64,000 bases of DNA from Nitrospirae bacterium MYbin3 (GTDB lineage Bacteria > Nitrospirota > Thermodesulfovibrionia > Thermodesulfovibrionales > Dissulfurispiraceae). Position numbers and translations under genes: made by a program. This document shows, one piece after another, positions 34,065-44,209 of the stretch. Each line of letters opens with the position of its first letter. The stretch's first letter is position 1. The stretch lies in the NCBI GenBank assembly GCA_002753335.1, contig PEAD01000002.1, positions 124,001-188,000 of the forward strand. Reading direction: 5' to 3'. The notes beneath the pieces are model-generated. The model was not told the DNA's origin. It saw only the letters and a list, made by a program, of their open reading frames with translations, and did no database searches.

Positions 34065-35035
34065 ATTTTATTACCTATTAGAGCTTTTTGCGCCAAACTC
34101 AGAACTCTCAATACTTTAAGTCCCTCTCCACCATCAGTCATAGGATTACTCCTTTGCTTTACACAATCATAAAAATGCATCAATTCCAACTTCAGAGGCT
34201 CACCCTTGTCAACAGGAACAACAACATAATCAGCCTTCTGGGCTACTGGAATATTACCATCACGCCACTCAATTTTATGCGGATATAGAAACAACTTCTC
34301 CTCGCTTACATCATCGAAAACAGCCATAGCTTTTGAACCAACAACAATCAATTTCTGTTCTTTATACGGATGTAGCCAACTTACAAAAATATGGCTTTTT
34401 ACGCTATTTCTGAACTCCATAGTAGTCAATGTTGTGTCGTATGTGCCTTTGGTTATATAATCTCCTCCAAATGACAATACCGATTCAGGCTCCTCTTCAA
34501 GAAGCATAAGAATAATGGATATATCGTGAGGAGCAAAACTCCAAAGTATGTTTTCTTCTGTTCTCAGTTTGCCTATGTTCAGCCTGTTTGAATATATATA
34601 CTGTATATTTCCAAGTTCTCCTGATAGGATAAGCTCTTTCAACTTTATCACCGCAGGATGGTATTGCAAAATGTGACCTACCATAAGTATTTTTTTCTTT
34701 TCAGCAGCTAAAGCCACAAGTTCCTTCCCTTCTTCCATTGTTAGTGCCAAAGGTTTTTCTACAAAAACATCTTTCCCTGCAAGCAAAGCTTTCTTTGTAA
34801 ATTCATAATGAGTAATTGCCGGAGTAGCAATGGTTACAGCAGATACTTCAGCGTCTGACAGAACATCATCATAAGACAATAAATACTGCACATCAGGAAA
34901 CTGCCTTTGGGTCTCTGTAATTATAGTCTCATCAAAATCACAAGCCGTTCTGAGACATTTCATTCCGATAAGAGCACGTAAAATATATTTACCCCAATAT
35001 CCAAGGCCAATGTGAGCAATATTTTTTTTTCTCAT
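34061..35035 (-). CDS. wbpB: Gfo/Idh/MocA oxidoreductase, WbpB/WlbA-like
   Basis: Protein of 324 residues. N-terminal NAD fold IAHIGLGYWGKYILRAL, then VFVEKPLALT (the EKP motif) and FAPHDISIILML. In the WbpB/D/E pathway this enzyme oxidises C3 of UDP-GlcNAcA before transamination. First of three tightly overlapping genes. The matching UDP-GlcNAc 6-dehydrogenase (WbpA) is not in the window. Confidence 0.85.
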   Translation of the reverse strand: MRKKNIAHIGLGYWGKYILRALIGMKCLRTACDFDETIITETQRQFPDVQYLLSYDDVLSDAEVSAVTIATPAITHYEFTKKALLAGKDVFVEKPLALTMEEGKELVALAAEKKKILMVGHILQYHPAVIKLKELILSGELGNIQYIYSNRLNIGKLRTEENILWSFAPHDISIILMLLEEEPESVLSFGGDYITKGTYDTTLTTMEFRNSVKSHIFVSWLHPYKEQKLIVVGSKAMAVFDDVSEEKLFLYPHKIEWRDGNIPVAQKADYVVVPVDKGEPLKLELMHFYDCVKQRSNPMTDGGEGLKVLRVLSLAQKALIGNKI

Positions 35036-35042
35036 TTAATCC

Positions 35043-35885
35043 TCATTTTCTATATCCAACCGCACACCAATAAGGCCTATTAGTGCTAAATATTATATTT
35101 CCAAGTCCTGATCTTTCCATCATTTTGCGTATCTGTTCTCTTGTAAATCGCTGCTCTAGCTTCGTGCCAAATCGGTCCAAAGCATCATTTCGCAAAACAT
35201 AAAAACTCCTTTTCCTATAATCCGATAGAGGGAAAGAATCCATATTATGGCCAGTAATCCGTTCAAATACTAAGGCAAATCTTGAGAGTGGCCAATAAAC
35301 CATAAGAGCAATAGTCTGGCAAATAAAATATCTTATTTTAAATGGCATTTTCGATATAACATAACGACACATCTCACTTAGTTTCCATAGATAACGATAC
35401 CAAGTAGGCTTGCCGTCAAATGCATGATAAAGGTATATCAAAAAAGGAGCACCTTTTTTTAATTTAGAAACACATGATGAAATACCTGCCTCAGTATCAG
35501 GAACATGATGCAAAACGCCGAGAGAGTAACCGAAATCAATCGAACTATTTTCTAACGGAATATCATCAACACTTGCAACATGGAAAATGCAGTTTTTGTT
35601 ATCTGCTAAATTCTTCTTGGCTACTTCAAGCGCTTCATAGCTAGCATCTATGCAATGAAGTAGCCCGATTCTTGGGGCTAAAAGTTTGGCCCAACGACCT
35701 GTTCCACATCCAAAATCAAGGTTTACCGTGTTTTCAGATAATACATGCCACGGGAAAATTGAAAAATAACTATTAAAAAGTTCATTAAGATCTCGCTCGT
35801 CAAGTCCGGATTGGTCGAAAATGCACCATTCGTCCCCGAAATCTTTTACTACTTGTTTGTCTATATTAGCTTTTTTACTACCCAT
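35043..35885 (-). CDS. Class I SAM-dependent methyltransferase
   Basis: Protein of 280 residues. Motif I is VNLDFGCGTGRWAKLL at about 57-72, then HCIDASYEALEVAKKNL, SSIDFGYSLGVLHHVPDT and LKKGAPFLIYLYH. A mid-protein Tyr-rich helix pair may contact membrane or lipid-linked substrate. It sits 11 bases after the polymerase-like gene and 7 bases before the WbpB gene. Confidence 0.82.
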   Translation of the reverse strand: MGSKKANIDKQVVKDFGDEWCIFDQSGLDERDLNELFNSYFSIFPWHVLSENTVNLDFGCGTGRWAKLLAPRIGLLHCIDASYEALEVAKKNLADNKNCIFHVASVDDIPLENSSIDFGYSLGVLHHVPDTEAGISSCVSKLKKGAPFLIYLYHAFDGKPTWYRYLWKLSEMCRYVISKMPFKIRYFICQTIALMVYWPLSRFALVFERITGHNMDSFPLSDYRKRSFYVLRNDALDRFGTKLEQRFTREQIRKMMERSGLGNIIFSTNRPYWCAVGYRK

Positions 35886-35896
35886 AAAAAAAGGTT

Positions 35897-37192
35897 CTAA
35901 ACTGAGCGCTTTCTTGAAAGGTAGAACAATAAACCTAATAATACCGGCAATATCTGCAATTTATAGCGAGCTGCTACACCCAAATTTGCAGAAGAGACAA
36001 TGCCGTGCACCAATGCCCATATCACTGTAAAAAGCATAGCCCACAATATAAGAGGCTCTTTCAGCTCCATCAAACGTGTCCTCTTTATCGCCAACAAAAA
36101 GAGTAAAATCAGAAATAAACTTTCCAATCCAGCCAGTAATCCAAAAAGGTTCATCACCTCACCCGGCAAAGGCCTAAACAGAGCTGTAAAAGCACCAAAA
36201 GGCAGAAACTTAACAATACTGTCAACACTGTCAAGAGAAACATTTAACTCCTGCTGTGAGCCTGATTCTGTCATTACATAACCTTGATTTACACGATTAG
36301 CAACAGTCAAAATTTCCTGAAAAACTTCTATCTCAAAAGTCTCCATAAAAACTTTAGCACTCATAAAAATAGCAATAATAACAAAAAGCGATACAGCAAT
36401 CTTTGATAGCAAACTAGTCTTTCCCTGAAAAAATAAAATCAACATAGGAAACACCATTATAGGACCTAACCATTGTCTGACTACAGTAGCAACTAAAATA
36501 CCAACGCCACCAACAATAAGATATCTAAACCGTTTCATCTTGTAAAATCCTACAACTCCGTACACATAGAGTGAAATACCTAGAAAAACAATGGGTTCCT
36601 TACCTAAAATTGAAGACCAGAACAAAATGCTGGGAAACAAAGCAAGAAAATAAAAAATATTTTTATCCTCTCTTTCAAAAAATATAACTGCTGCTCTATA
36701 AAAAATAGATATTCCTATAAATCCAAGCATCGCAAAACTGACTTTAGTAGCATGATATGAATCAAAAATCATTTGCTGTATTTTGGACATATATATCATA
36801 ATCGCATTAGAAGTATAACTTTTAAACCCTTCAAAACCACTAAGCGCAGATCCAGCTTCTGTAGAAAGCTCATAATAAACATATGAATCTAGTCCATAAT
36901 GGTTCTCATAAAATAGCATAAAACCCAATGTTACAAAAATCTTCGCTATCCATCCCAATACCAATATTTTTTTATAAAAGGATGCAATAGGCAATAATAA
37001 AATAATAAGTCCTAAAAACAAAGCCCATACGATTCCTAAAATATAATCCAAAACTATGTCATCATTGGGTATTTTATGTCCTAATTCAGTTATAAAAAGA
37101 GAAAAAATTGGAGATGCTATTGCAATAATGACAGATATCACAACCATAAATAAAAATTCTTTACCTATATGGCTAGTTATCAAAATTCTCAT
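35897..37192 (-). CDS. Wzy-like O-antigen polymerase (candidate)
   Basis: About 431 residues from ATG 37192; another ATG at 37225 would add 11 residues and increase overlap with the upstream gene. Around 11 hydrophobic helices with a large outer loop between about 290 and 340 (SGSQQELNVSLDSVDS), the plan of Wzy polymerases and related membrane proteins. The sequence itself is too variable to prove this. It is the only such protein in the locus and is placed near Wzx. Confidence 0.55.
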   Translation of the reverse strand: MRILITSHIGKEFLFMVVISVIIAIASPIFSLFITELGHKIPNDDIVLDYILGIVWALFLGLIILLLPIASFYKKILVLGWIAKIFVTLGFMLFYENHYGLDSYVYYELSTEAGSALSGFEGFKSYTSNAIMIYMSKIQQMIFDSYHATKVSFAMLGFIGISIFYRAAVIFFEREDKNIFYFLALFPSILFWSSILGKEPIVFLGISLYVYGVVGFYKMKRFRYLIVGGVGILVATVVRQWLGPIMVFPMLILFFQGKTSLLSKIAVSLFVIIAIFMSAKVFMETFEIEVFQEILTVANRVNQGYVMTESGSQQELNVSLDSVDSIVKFLPFGAFTALFRPLPGEVMNLFGLLAGLESLFLILLFLLAIKRTRLMELKEPLILWAMLFTVIWALVHGIVSSANLGVAARYKLQILPVLLGLLFYLSRKRSV

Positions 37193-38255
37193 TTTTACAT
37201 ATAACTTTTTCCAACAAAGCGACATATCTTGGCGCCATTATCTGCAATGAGTAATACTTTTCTACCATTTGCCTACCATATCTACCAAATCTCTGTCTCA
37301 AATCAAAGTCATAACGCAAAATATTCAATGCACGTATCCATTCTTCTGTTGTTGTAGCCAAAAAACCATTTTTACCTTCTTTAACAAGCTCACAATTAAC
37401 TCCGACTGGTGATGCTACAACTGGAAGACCACAAGCCATATATTGGATTAACTTAAAACCGCACTTACCTTTCTCCCATAAATCATCATGAAGCGGCATA
37501 ATACCAACATCACAAAGTTGTATATTTCTTATTTCATTATCATCAGACCATTCTATGTTTTGGTAATTTACTCCAGACAAATTTACCTTACCAGCTCCTA
37601 TTAATATAACTTTAGCAAATCCGTCTTTGCAGATTTCGGCTAACGCCGTTTCGATGCCTTCGACATATTTAGACGTAGAGGGAGAACCTATCCATCCAAT
37701 AGTAAACAGTGATGATAAAGTTCTTTCAACCTTTATTTTTTTATATTTATTATTATCTATCACTGTCGGGAACACCTCAACATTGTTATTAAATCTTAGT
37801 GCATAATCAGCAAGGTACTTACTCCCAGTAATTACATATTCTGCTCCTTTTATTATCGCGCTTATTTTATCTCTAAATAACCATCTTACAATGAAAAAAT
37901 GACTATTATCATAGTTGTGGAATATAGCATCATCATAATCAAATATGTACTTTATTTTTCTAAGTATTAGATATTTTTCAAATAAAGAGAAATAAGGAAA
38001 TACTTCGCAGTGAATAACAACCAAATCGTATTTATTTACATGTAATAATGTTTTAAGTCTCCGCATAAATGCCTTCACTACCTCAAAAATATCATTTTTG
38101 CCGGTTTGATATTTTATTTCTAGATAGTTATCATCAAAAAGTGGCGATACTACACATCTAATTCCTGCATGTTCAAAATATGGTATAAACTGTAGAAATC
38201 TATATCTACAACTAGCAGCTTTTTTATAATATTTAGGTAAAAACAAAATATTCAT
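37173..38255 (-). CDS. GT4-like glycosyltransferase
   Basis: About 360 residues from ATG 38255 (MNILFLPKYY), preferred to the ATG at 38306 because this is the usual start of the family. GT-B fold. Motifs are IFDYDDAIFH, SKYLADYALRF, FTIGWIGSPST and LWEKGKCGFKLIQYMACGLPVVASPVG, the donor-binding segment. It probably extends the repeat unit on the cytoplasmic face. Confidence 0.82.
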   Translation of the reverse strand: MNILFLPKYYKKAASCRYRFLQFIPYFEHAGIRCVVSPLFDDNYLEIKYQTGKNDIFEVVKAFMRRLKTLLHVNKYDLVVIHCEVFPYFSLFEKYLILRKIKYIFDYDDAIFHNYDNSHFFIVRWLFRDKISAIIKGAEYVITGSKYLADYALRFNNNVEVFPTVIDNNKYKKIKVERTLSSLFTIGWIGSPSTSKYVEGIETALAEICKDGFAKVILIGAGKVNLSGVNYQNIEWSDDNEIRNIQLCDVGIMPLHDDLWEKGKCGFKLIQYMACGLPVVASPVGVNCELVKEGKNGFLATTTEEWIRALNILRYDFDLRQRFGRYGRQMVEKYYSLQIMAPRYVALLEKVICKNENFDN

Positions 38256-38360
38256 TTGTATTGACTTTGAGGTTTCTGAAAAAGTATTCTTATAATTTTG
38301 TTTCAAATATCTTTCACAGTCAATTTTTTAAAACCCTCTAAGATAATTTTGTTATCAACT

Positions 38361-39539
38361 TTAAGACATTATATGTTTATAAATTTTAAAATACTTTTCA
38401 GCCCCAATTTGCAGTGAAAGATATTTAAGCGCAGTCGCTCTGCATCTTTCCCTCAACACTTCCCCTTCAGACAATAAATTTTTCAATTCATATATAGCCC
38501 TTTTATATTCCTCTTCTGAGAATTCATGAATAACAACACCGACCCTTTCATTTATAATAATTTCATCGCAATCTCCAATCCCGGAATTAACAATAACAGG
38601 CAACCCACAGGCAAGATACTCCCCAAACTTGACGGGTGAAGAATTATATCTCTTGTAAGGGTTAATAAAAAAAATGCCTGCGTCTGCTTCCACAAGCAGT
38701 TCTGAAACCGCGCCTCTTTGCGGCTTTATAACACTTATTCCGGAATCATTAATCCCTTTTTCTCTTGCGGCTTCAAAAAACAAACCGGGCTCATTTTGAG
38801 TCAGAAAGACAAATAATGCATTTGGAATATCCCAGCGCATAACCTTAAAAAAATCGAGCATTTCACTTATCAAGTACCATGTTTCGGATTTACCCAGATA
38901 AACAAGCTTAAAATTACCGCCGTCCTTCTCTTTGTTTTGAACATACCTGAACTTATTCATATCTGTACAACACGGGATAACATCCATCTTGTTTAATAAT
39001 CGTGTTGACGATCTTTTAATGACTTCAGAGTGTCGATGTGTCTCGACGGTAAAGAAATCGCATTTCTCAAGCAATATATTCTCTCCCCAACGCATCATCT
39101 TATAAAGCAAACCATTTTTAGACAGAAGGTCTCCTCCTACATATTTCTCCGCCAGGAGTCCTCTTGTATCAAAGAAAAATTTAATACCCAATAGTTTCAC
39201 AGGAATAAAAGAGATCAATGCGGGAAACAACCCTCTGGCATGCACAGCATGAATTTTATTTTTCATTGAGATTGAAAAAACAGAAATTATACCCAAGATT
39301 ATATTTAAGCAAGTCGCCGGTAACCTCGGTCTGTTCCGGTACATTAAATATTTCCATCTGATATTATGTCCAAACTCGGCAATATATTCCCTAGAAACAG
39401 CAAGAGACTCTCTTGTTTCAAAGGTCAGTAATGAGTATTGGGTACCTTGTTTCCGGGCAATTTCCCTCATATATGAAAAGCCCTGAGATTCCATTAACGG
39501 GTCAGACGCTGCCTGATAAGCTATGAATAAAATATTCAT
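38361..39539 (-). CDS. GT4-family glycosyltransferase
   Basis: Protein of 392 residues, GT-B fold: HAVHARGLFPALISFIPVK, FFDTRGLLAEKYVGGD, KLVYLGKSETW and SPVKFGEYLACGLPVIVNSGIGD (EX7E region). It lies 14 bases downstream of a radical SAM gene. Likely one of the sugar-adding enzymes for the repeat unit; the linkage is unknown. Confidence 0.85.
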   Translation of the reverse strand: MNILFIAYQAASDPLMESQGFSYMREIARKQGTQYSLLTFETRESLAVSREYIAEFGHNIRWKYLMYRNRPRLPATCLNIILGIISVFSISMKNKIHAVHARGLFPALISFIPVKLLGIKFFFDTRGLLAEKYVGGDLLSKNGLLYKMMRWGENILLEKCDFFTVETHRHSEVIKRSSTRLLNKMDVIPCCTDMNKFRYVQNKEKDGGNFKLVYLGKSETWYLISEMLDFFKVMRWDIPNALFVFLTQNEPGLFFEAAREKGINDSGISVIKPQRGAVSELLVEADAGIFFINPYKRYNSSPVKFGEYLACGLPVIVNSGIGDCDEIIINERVGVVIHEFSEEEYKRAIYELKNLLSEGEVLRERCRATALKYLSLQIGAEKYFKIYKHIMS

Positions 39540-39552
39540 GCGTTACTGAAAA

Positions 39553-41019
39553 TTATTTTAATCTCCAGAGTTTCAGGACTTCCCTGAAAGCCCTTCCAAT
39601 AACGCTTTTAAATTGTGTGAAGCTTACATATATCAGTCTTAACGGATTATTTATATTGTCCTTTAAAAAATTTGCGATATTCATAGGCAGTATTACAGTC
39701 AGCCTTGTCTTTAAATAGAGTTTCTGAAAAGTATTGGAAGACATATCAGCATAATTCACCTGCGGCATTTCGATATATGATACATCGTCAATATTCAGAT
39801 AAAGCTTGCCCTCAGATTTTAATTTTTTATATATCTCAGTCCCGGGCAGGGGCATGAACAGATTTAATGACACAGTATTAGGGCGGGCTTTTTTTATAAA
39901 GGACACTGTCTTTTTTAAATCCTCTTCTGTCTCCCCCGGATATCCAACAATAAAATTACCCTGAAACCTCAATCCGCTCTCTTTTGTCATTTGAGCAACC
40001 ACTAAATTCCGTTCTACATTCGTCCTCTTATCCATCAAGTCTAGTACTCTCTGTGAACCTGATTCGAAACCGTATTCCACTTGAGCACAACCAGCATCCT
40101 TCATCATAGATAAAAGTTCTGGTTCAGCTACCTTTGTGCTTATCTGAGCAATCCAAACAATTTTTTTATGCAGATCATGTTGCTTAAAAAGTGTAAGCAT
40201 TTCAACTGCCCTTTTTTTACTGCTCAGAAACATGTCTTCGGCAAAATATATAGCCTCAACACCATATTTGTTAATCAACTCCTCGATCTCCGCAACGACC
40301 CGCTGCGACGAGTGGTATCTGACCTTTCTTCTTCCGATTAATGGGCCTGCGCAATAATGACAGTTATAAGGACAGCCTCTTGAAGTAAAAATATGAGTTG
40401 TTCTTAAAGAAAGATTTCTGCTGATATACCGGCTCGGCCTTGTGTAATATTGCATTTCAAGGATGTCCCTTGCAGGAAATGGCAGAGAATCAACAGATTC
40501 TATGAGTTGTCTGTCATAATTAGAAACAATTGTACCGCCATCTTTTCTGTATGTTATGCCATCAATCCTTTCCATATCAACATTATTGGCTATATCCAAC
40601 ATCGTCATTTCACCTTCTCCGCGAACAACAATATCGATACCTCTGCACATCTCAAGTGTCAGTACGGGCTCTCCGGTGCTGTGAGGGCCTCCTATAACAG
40701 TTTTAATATCAGGAAAAAGCTTTTTAAATTTTTTTGAAAAGGTATTAACATCCGAGATATTTGGAGTCGTAGCACTGAAGCCGACTATATGAGAATTGAA
40801 TTTTGTTATAAGATTCTCAGTATCCCTGTCCACCTTATCAAAATCAAGGTTATTCTTGCGGAGCAATAAATCTCGGTCTATTATCTGAACAGAGTGACCA
40901 TTTTCTCTCAAAACAGCAGCTATGTAAGCCACACCAAGAGGCGGCCAATATTGTTTATTAGGGTCTGACAGAGCCCTTTCTCTTGATAACAGCGGATAAA
41001 CTAAAGATATATTCATCAT
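39553..41019 (-). CDS. B12-binding domain radical SAM protein
   Basis: Protein of 488 residues. A cobalamin-binding Rossmann domain lies at about 1-140 (PLGVAYIAAVLRENGH, VIGGPHSTGEP, VVRGEGE), and a radical SAM barrel at about 190-400 with cluster motif CPYNCHYC (Cx3Cx2C). Further motifs are FAEDMF, VEYGFESGS and VGYPGETEED. BchE/class B type: such enzymes methylate unactivated carbons or rearrange skeletons using B12. In this locus it may C-methylate or deoxygenate a sugar or lipid carrier. Confidence 0.85.
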   Translation of the reverse strand: MMNISLVYPLLSRERALSDPNKQYWPPLGVAYIAAVLRENGHSVQIIDRDLLLRKNNLDFDKVDRDTENLITKFNSHIVGFSATTPNISDVNTFSKKFKKLFPDIKTVIGGPHSTGEPVLTLEMCRGIDIVVRGEGEMTMLDIANNVDMERIDGITYRKDGGTIVSNYDRQLIESVDSLPFPARDILEMQYYTRPSRYISRNLSLRTTHIFTSRGCPYNCHYCAGPLIGRRKVRYHSSQRVVAEIEELINKYGVEAIYFAEDMFLSSKKRAVEMLTLFKQHDLHKKIVWIAQISTKVAEPELLSMMKDAGCAQVEYGFESGSQRVLDLMDKRTNVERNLVVAQMTKESGLRFQGNFIVGYPGETEEDLKKTVSFIKKARPNTVSLNLFMPLPGTEIYKKLKSEGKLYLNIDDVSYIEMPQVNYADMSSNTFQKLYLKTRLTVILPMNIANFLKDNINNPLRLIYVSFTQFKSVIGRAFREVLKLWRLK

Positions 41020-41062
41020 TATCTCCAGACGTTAGAATTTTTCATTATTTGTTTTTTTAGTT

Positions 41063-41220
41063 CTATTTTTTTTGATTTTCTTTCAGATTAGTCATCAGCT
41101 GACTTTTCCATGCCTTATTTACCATTTTCCTATATCTAGGGGGTTGTGCAAAGGTCTCGTCGTGAGAACATAAAACAACGCAGTCAAACTCCACGAGGCA
41201 TTCTGGAAAGACTTTTGTAA
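41063..41220 (-). pseudogene. Possible gene remnant
   Basis: In the 200 bases between the WecE-like and radical SAM genes, one minus-strand frame stays open from within the end of the WecE-like gene to a TAG at 41065-41063. It encodes about 50 residues of protein-like sequence (VFPECLVEFDCVVLCSHDE, then RYRKMVNKAWKSQLM). There is no start codon or ribosome site at a sensible place. It looks like the C-terminal end of a lost gene; I do not recognise the family. Confidence 0.4.
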
Positions 41221-42351
41221 TTAAAAATTGGGTGTTAATTTTGAATCAATATGTTGCACAATCTTAGCATGACTGTTAAGGCCAATCCATAAAGGCAATC
41301 TCAATATACGATTTGCTAATTCATCCGTATTCTTAAGATCACCATGCGTACGCCCATATTTCTTACCGGCAGGGGAACTGTGTAAAGGAACATAATGAAA
41401 AAAAGCATTTATAGAATTGTTCTTAAGGTAATCAATCAAATCTGATCGTATTTTTGCTGAATTAAGTAATATATAATAAATATGTGCATTGTGTTGACAG
41501 TCCTCAGGAACAATTGGACGGCGTAACAATCCTCTATATTCTAAGTGTGCAAGCTTTTCATGATACTGCTGCCATATCTTTAATCGAGACTGTGTAATTA
41601 TATCAGCCTCTTCCATTTGAGCCCAGAGAAAAGCAGAAGTTATTTCACTTGGCAAATATGATGACCCGATATCAAACCAAGTGTATTTGTCAGCCAATCC
41701 TCTCTAAAACTGGGAACGATTAGTGCCTTTTTCCCTTATAATTTCTGCGCGCTCAATAAAATTAGCATCATTAACCAATAAAGCACCGCATTCTCCAGCC
41801 ATAATATTTTTAGTCTCATGAAATGAATAGCAACCAAAATGACCAATCGATCCCAAATGTTTACCTTTATATAATGACATAATACCCTGTGCAGCATCCT
41901 CGATAACTATAAGTTTATGCCTATATGCAATATCCATTATTGAGTCCATTTCGCAAGCAACACCAGCATAGTGTACAGGTACAATTGCTTTTGTACGATT
42001 GGTTATAGCTGATTCAATTTTTTTTTCGTCTATGTTCAATGTATCAGAACGTATATCTACAAAAACAGGAACAGCACCTCTAAGTACAAAAGCATTAGCA
42101 GTAGATACAAATGTGTATGACGGCATAATCACTTCATCAAATGGCTGAATATTAGCTAAAATAGCTGCCATTTCCAATGCTGCTGTACATGAGTTGGTAA
42201 GTAATGCTTTCTTGGAACTCGTTTTTGTCTCAAGCCATTCGTGACACATCTCTGTAAATGGGCCATCGCCAGCAAAAATCTTATTAAAGTAAGCTTTAGC
42301 AATATACCACAGCTCCTTACCAGTCACATATGGTTTATTAAAAGCAATCAT
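41221..42351 (-). pseudogene. wecE: WecE/RffA-like aminotransferase with in-frame amber codon
   Basis: One frame of 377 codons matches dTDP-4-amino-4,6-dideoxygalactose transaminase over its full length, except for TAG at 41706-41704 (codon 216), inside the conserved NRSQF-x-RG...DKYTW segment. Before it: GDGPFTE, SYTFVSTANAFVLRG, EDAAQG and the PLP lysine K181 in FHETKNIMAGE. After it: DIGSSYLPSE, AFLWAQ and FHYVPLHSSPAG. The 3' part could restart at a TTG (41697) preceded by GAGAGG, but neither half would make the active site alone. Probably a recent pseudogene; it would have made dTDP-Fuc4N or a similar 4-amino sugar. Confidence 0.85.
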
Positions 42352-43220
42352 TAACTTACCTTCCTTGCGACAATAAGACGAGATCCACCAATAATAATTG
42401 AAAAACCTAATTTTATTAAACTACGTTCTATACATAAAATTAAATATAATATCTTATTAACAGTTGGACTGATATTTAAATCATCAAATACTTTAATATC
42501 ATGCTTATTGGACCTGTAGTATCTAGATGCAATCATAGCAGGTAACAAAAGAGAAACGAACGAAGTAGATCGAATTATTTTAAATCCAGCATTCTCTATT
42601 TTTTTATGAGCTTCATCAACCGTATAACGGCGAACATGAGACCAATACCTATCTGTTTCACTCCACAACCAAGGATGTTGAGGTATAGTTAGTATTAAAC
42701 CTCCCCCTTTTTTAACAGCTTTAAATATTTCTGAAAGGACAACCTCATCTTCTTGAATATGTTCAAGAACATCAAAAGCTCCAACGACATCAAATTCATC
42801 AACAAAAGGCATATTTCGAACATCCATTTGCATAAAATATGCATTTTTAACGCGACTAGATGCAAATAATAGACTTTCAATAGAAACATCGCATCCCATC
42901 ATCTTTGCATACGGAAAAGCCGACGCAACACCAGACAATACGAAACCAGTTCCACAACCTATTTCCATAAACGACCAAGTACCTGAATAATATTTTTTAA
43001 GCATAAATATTATTAGTTCATTACGTGCACGAAACCAGAAACTGAAATTTTCCAGTTCAAAAAGTTTTACAAAAAATTCAGTCTTATAGAAACTTCCATC
43101 ATTAGATAATTCTATTGCCCACGTGGGAATGCCAGCTATTTGCTCAGGAGTAAAACCGCAATTAAAACATGATAAATCCTCAAAAGAATAAAACCTTTGG
43201 CATTTTTGGCAACAAATCAT
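42351..43220 (-). CDS. Class I SAM methyltransferase with N-terminal zinc ribbon
   Basis: Protein of 289 residues. The first 25 residues hold CCQKC and CFNCG, a zinc-ribbon-like start. The SAM domain follows: FMEIGCGTGFVLSGV, GCDVSIESLLFA, FDVVGAFDVLEHI and VKKGGGLILTIPQHPWLWS. This Methyltransf_23-like type with HPWLWS often accompanies lipid-linked sugar genes. The stop overlaps the WecE-like start by one base. Confidence 0.82.
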   Translation of the reverse strand: MICCQKCQRFYSFEDLSCFNCGFTPEQIAGIPTWAIELSNDGSFYKTEFFVKLFELENFSFWFRARNELIIFMLKKYYSGTWSFMEIGCGTGFVLSGVASAFPYAKMMGCDVSIESLLFASSRVKNAYFMQMDVRNMPFVDEFDVVGAFDVLEHIQEDEVVLSEIFKAVKKGGGLILTIPQHPWLWSETDRYWSHVRRYTVDEAHKKIENAGFKIIRSTSFVSLLLPAMIASRYYRSNKHDIKVFDDLNISPTVNKILYLILCIERSLIKLGFSIIIGGSRLIVARKVS

Positions 43221-43246
43221 TTAAGAAAAATGAACAAGTAACTATA

Positions 43247-44179
43247 TTAAAGTAAAATTTTTCGCACCACGAATTGAGGCCGTTTATTGGCCACTAAGTA
43301 AATACGTCCTATATATTCACCAATAATACCCAAAGCCATTAATATAGCCCCCCCCATAATCAATTGTAAAAGAACTAAAGTTGTCCAACCTTCAACTATA
43401 TTACCTCTAAAATACATTGCGGCATAATATAAGGATAGAATTAGCCCAATGAATGCTACCAATATTCCAAACAATGAAGCAATGCGCAGTGGAACAATAG
43501 AAAATCCTGTAGTATGCCTTAAAAATACTGAAATGGATTTTTTCAGAGTATAATTACTCTTGCTAGCAAAGCGCTTATTATGTTCAACCTCAACTTGAGC
43601 TATAGATCTTGTTGCACTAAAAATCAATCCATCAACATACGGATATGAGCCCTGATAATTTATGATTGAGTTTATAATAACTCTACGAATAACCTTAAAT
43701 GGGGACAGATAAATCTCACTCGGCTTTCCAATTAAAAATTCTGCTTGTTTTGCGTTAATGTAACTTCCAACATTCTTCCACCACGCCTGCTGTTTTTTTC
43801 CATAATATTTTGCATAGCATACATCATATCCACTTTCACATTTTGCCACTAACTTAGAGATATCATAAGGAGAATGCTGTAGATCATCATCCATTATAAC
43901 AATGTATTCACCTCTAGTATTATTTAAACCTGCCATAATAGCATTGTCTTGACCAAAATTACGTGCAAGACATATTCCGATTACTTTATCATACTTTTTA
44001 CTAAGAGAAATTATAACATCCCAACTATTATCAGCACTACCGTCATTTACTAAAATAACTTCATATAACTGGCCAGATAATGCATTACTAATTTGGGCAA
44101 GCAACTCAGGAAGAATAATCTCACTATTATAAACCGGAACTACAATACTAATTTTTATATCATAGGGATATTTTGTCAT
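43247..44179 (-). CDS. GT2 polyprenyl-phosphate glycosyltransferase (GtrB/ArnC-like)
   Basis: Protein of 310 residues. GT-A domain: ISIVVPVYNSEIILPEL, ILVNDGSADNSWD, and IVIMDDDLQHSPYDI (DxD at about 96-98). Two C-terminal hydrophobic helices (about 230-255 and 265-290) end in EYIGRIYLVANKRPQF. This is the build of enzymes that charge undecaprenyl phosphate with a sugar for later use in the periplasm. It directly precedes a GT-C gene in transcription reverse order (30-base gap), a natural donor partner. Confidence 0.88.
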   Translation of the reverse strand: MTKYPYDIKISIVVPVYNSEIILPELLAQISNALSGQLYEVILVNDGSADNSWDVIISLSKKYDKVIGICLARNFGQDNAIMAGLNNTRGEYIVIMDDDLQHSPYDISKLVAKCESGYDVCYAKYYGKKQQAWWKNVGSYINAKQAEFLIGKPSEIYLSPFKVIRRVIINSIINYQGSYPYVDGLIFSATRSIAQVEVEHNKRFASKSNYTLKKSISVFLRHTTGFSIVPLRIASLFGILVAFIGLILSLYYAAMYFRGNIVEGWTTLVLLQLIMGGAILMALGIIGEYIGRIYLVANKRPQFVVRKILL

Positions 44180-44209
44180 TAAATTAAGATAGAATGCAGG
44201 AATTTAATA

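Noticed and set aside
41704-41706. TAG as a pyrrolysine codon
   Set aside because: The enzyme family has no Pyl members, TAG ends other genes here (for example at 17378), and the position is not catalytic.
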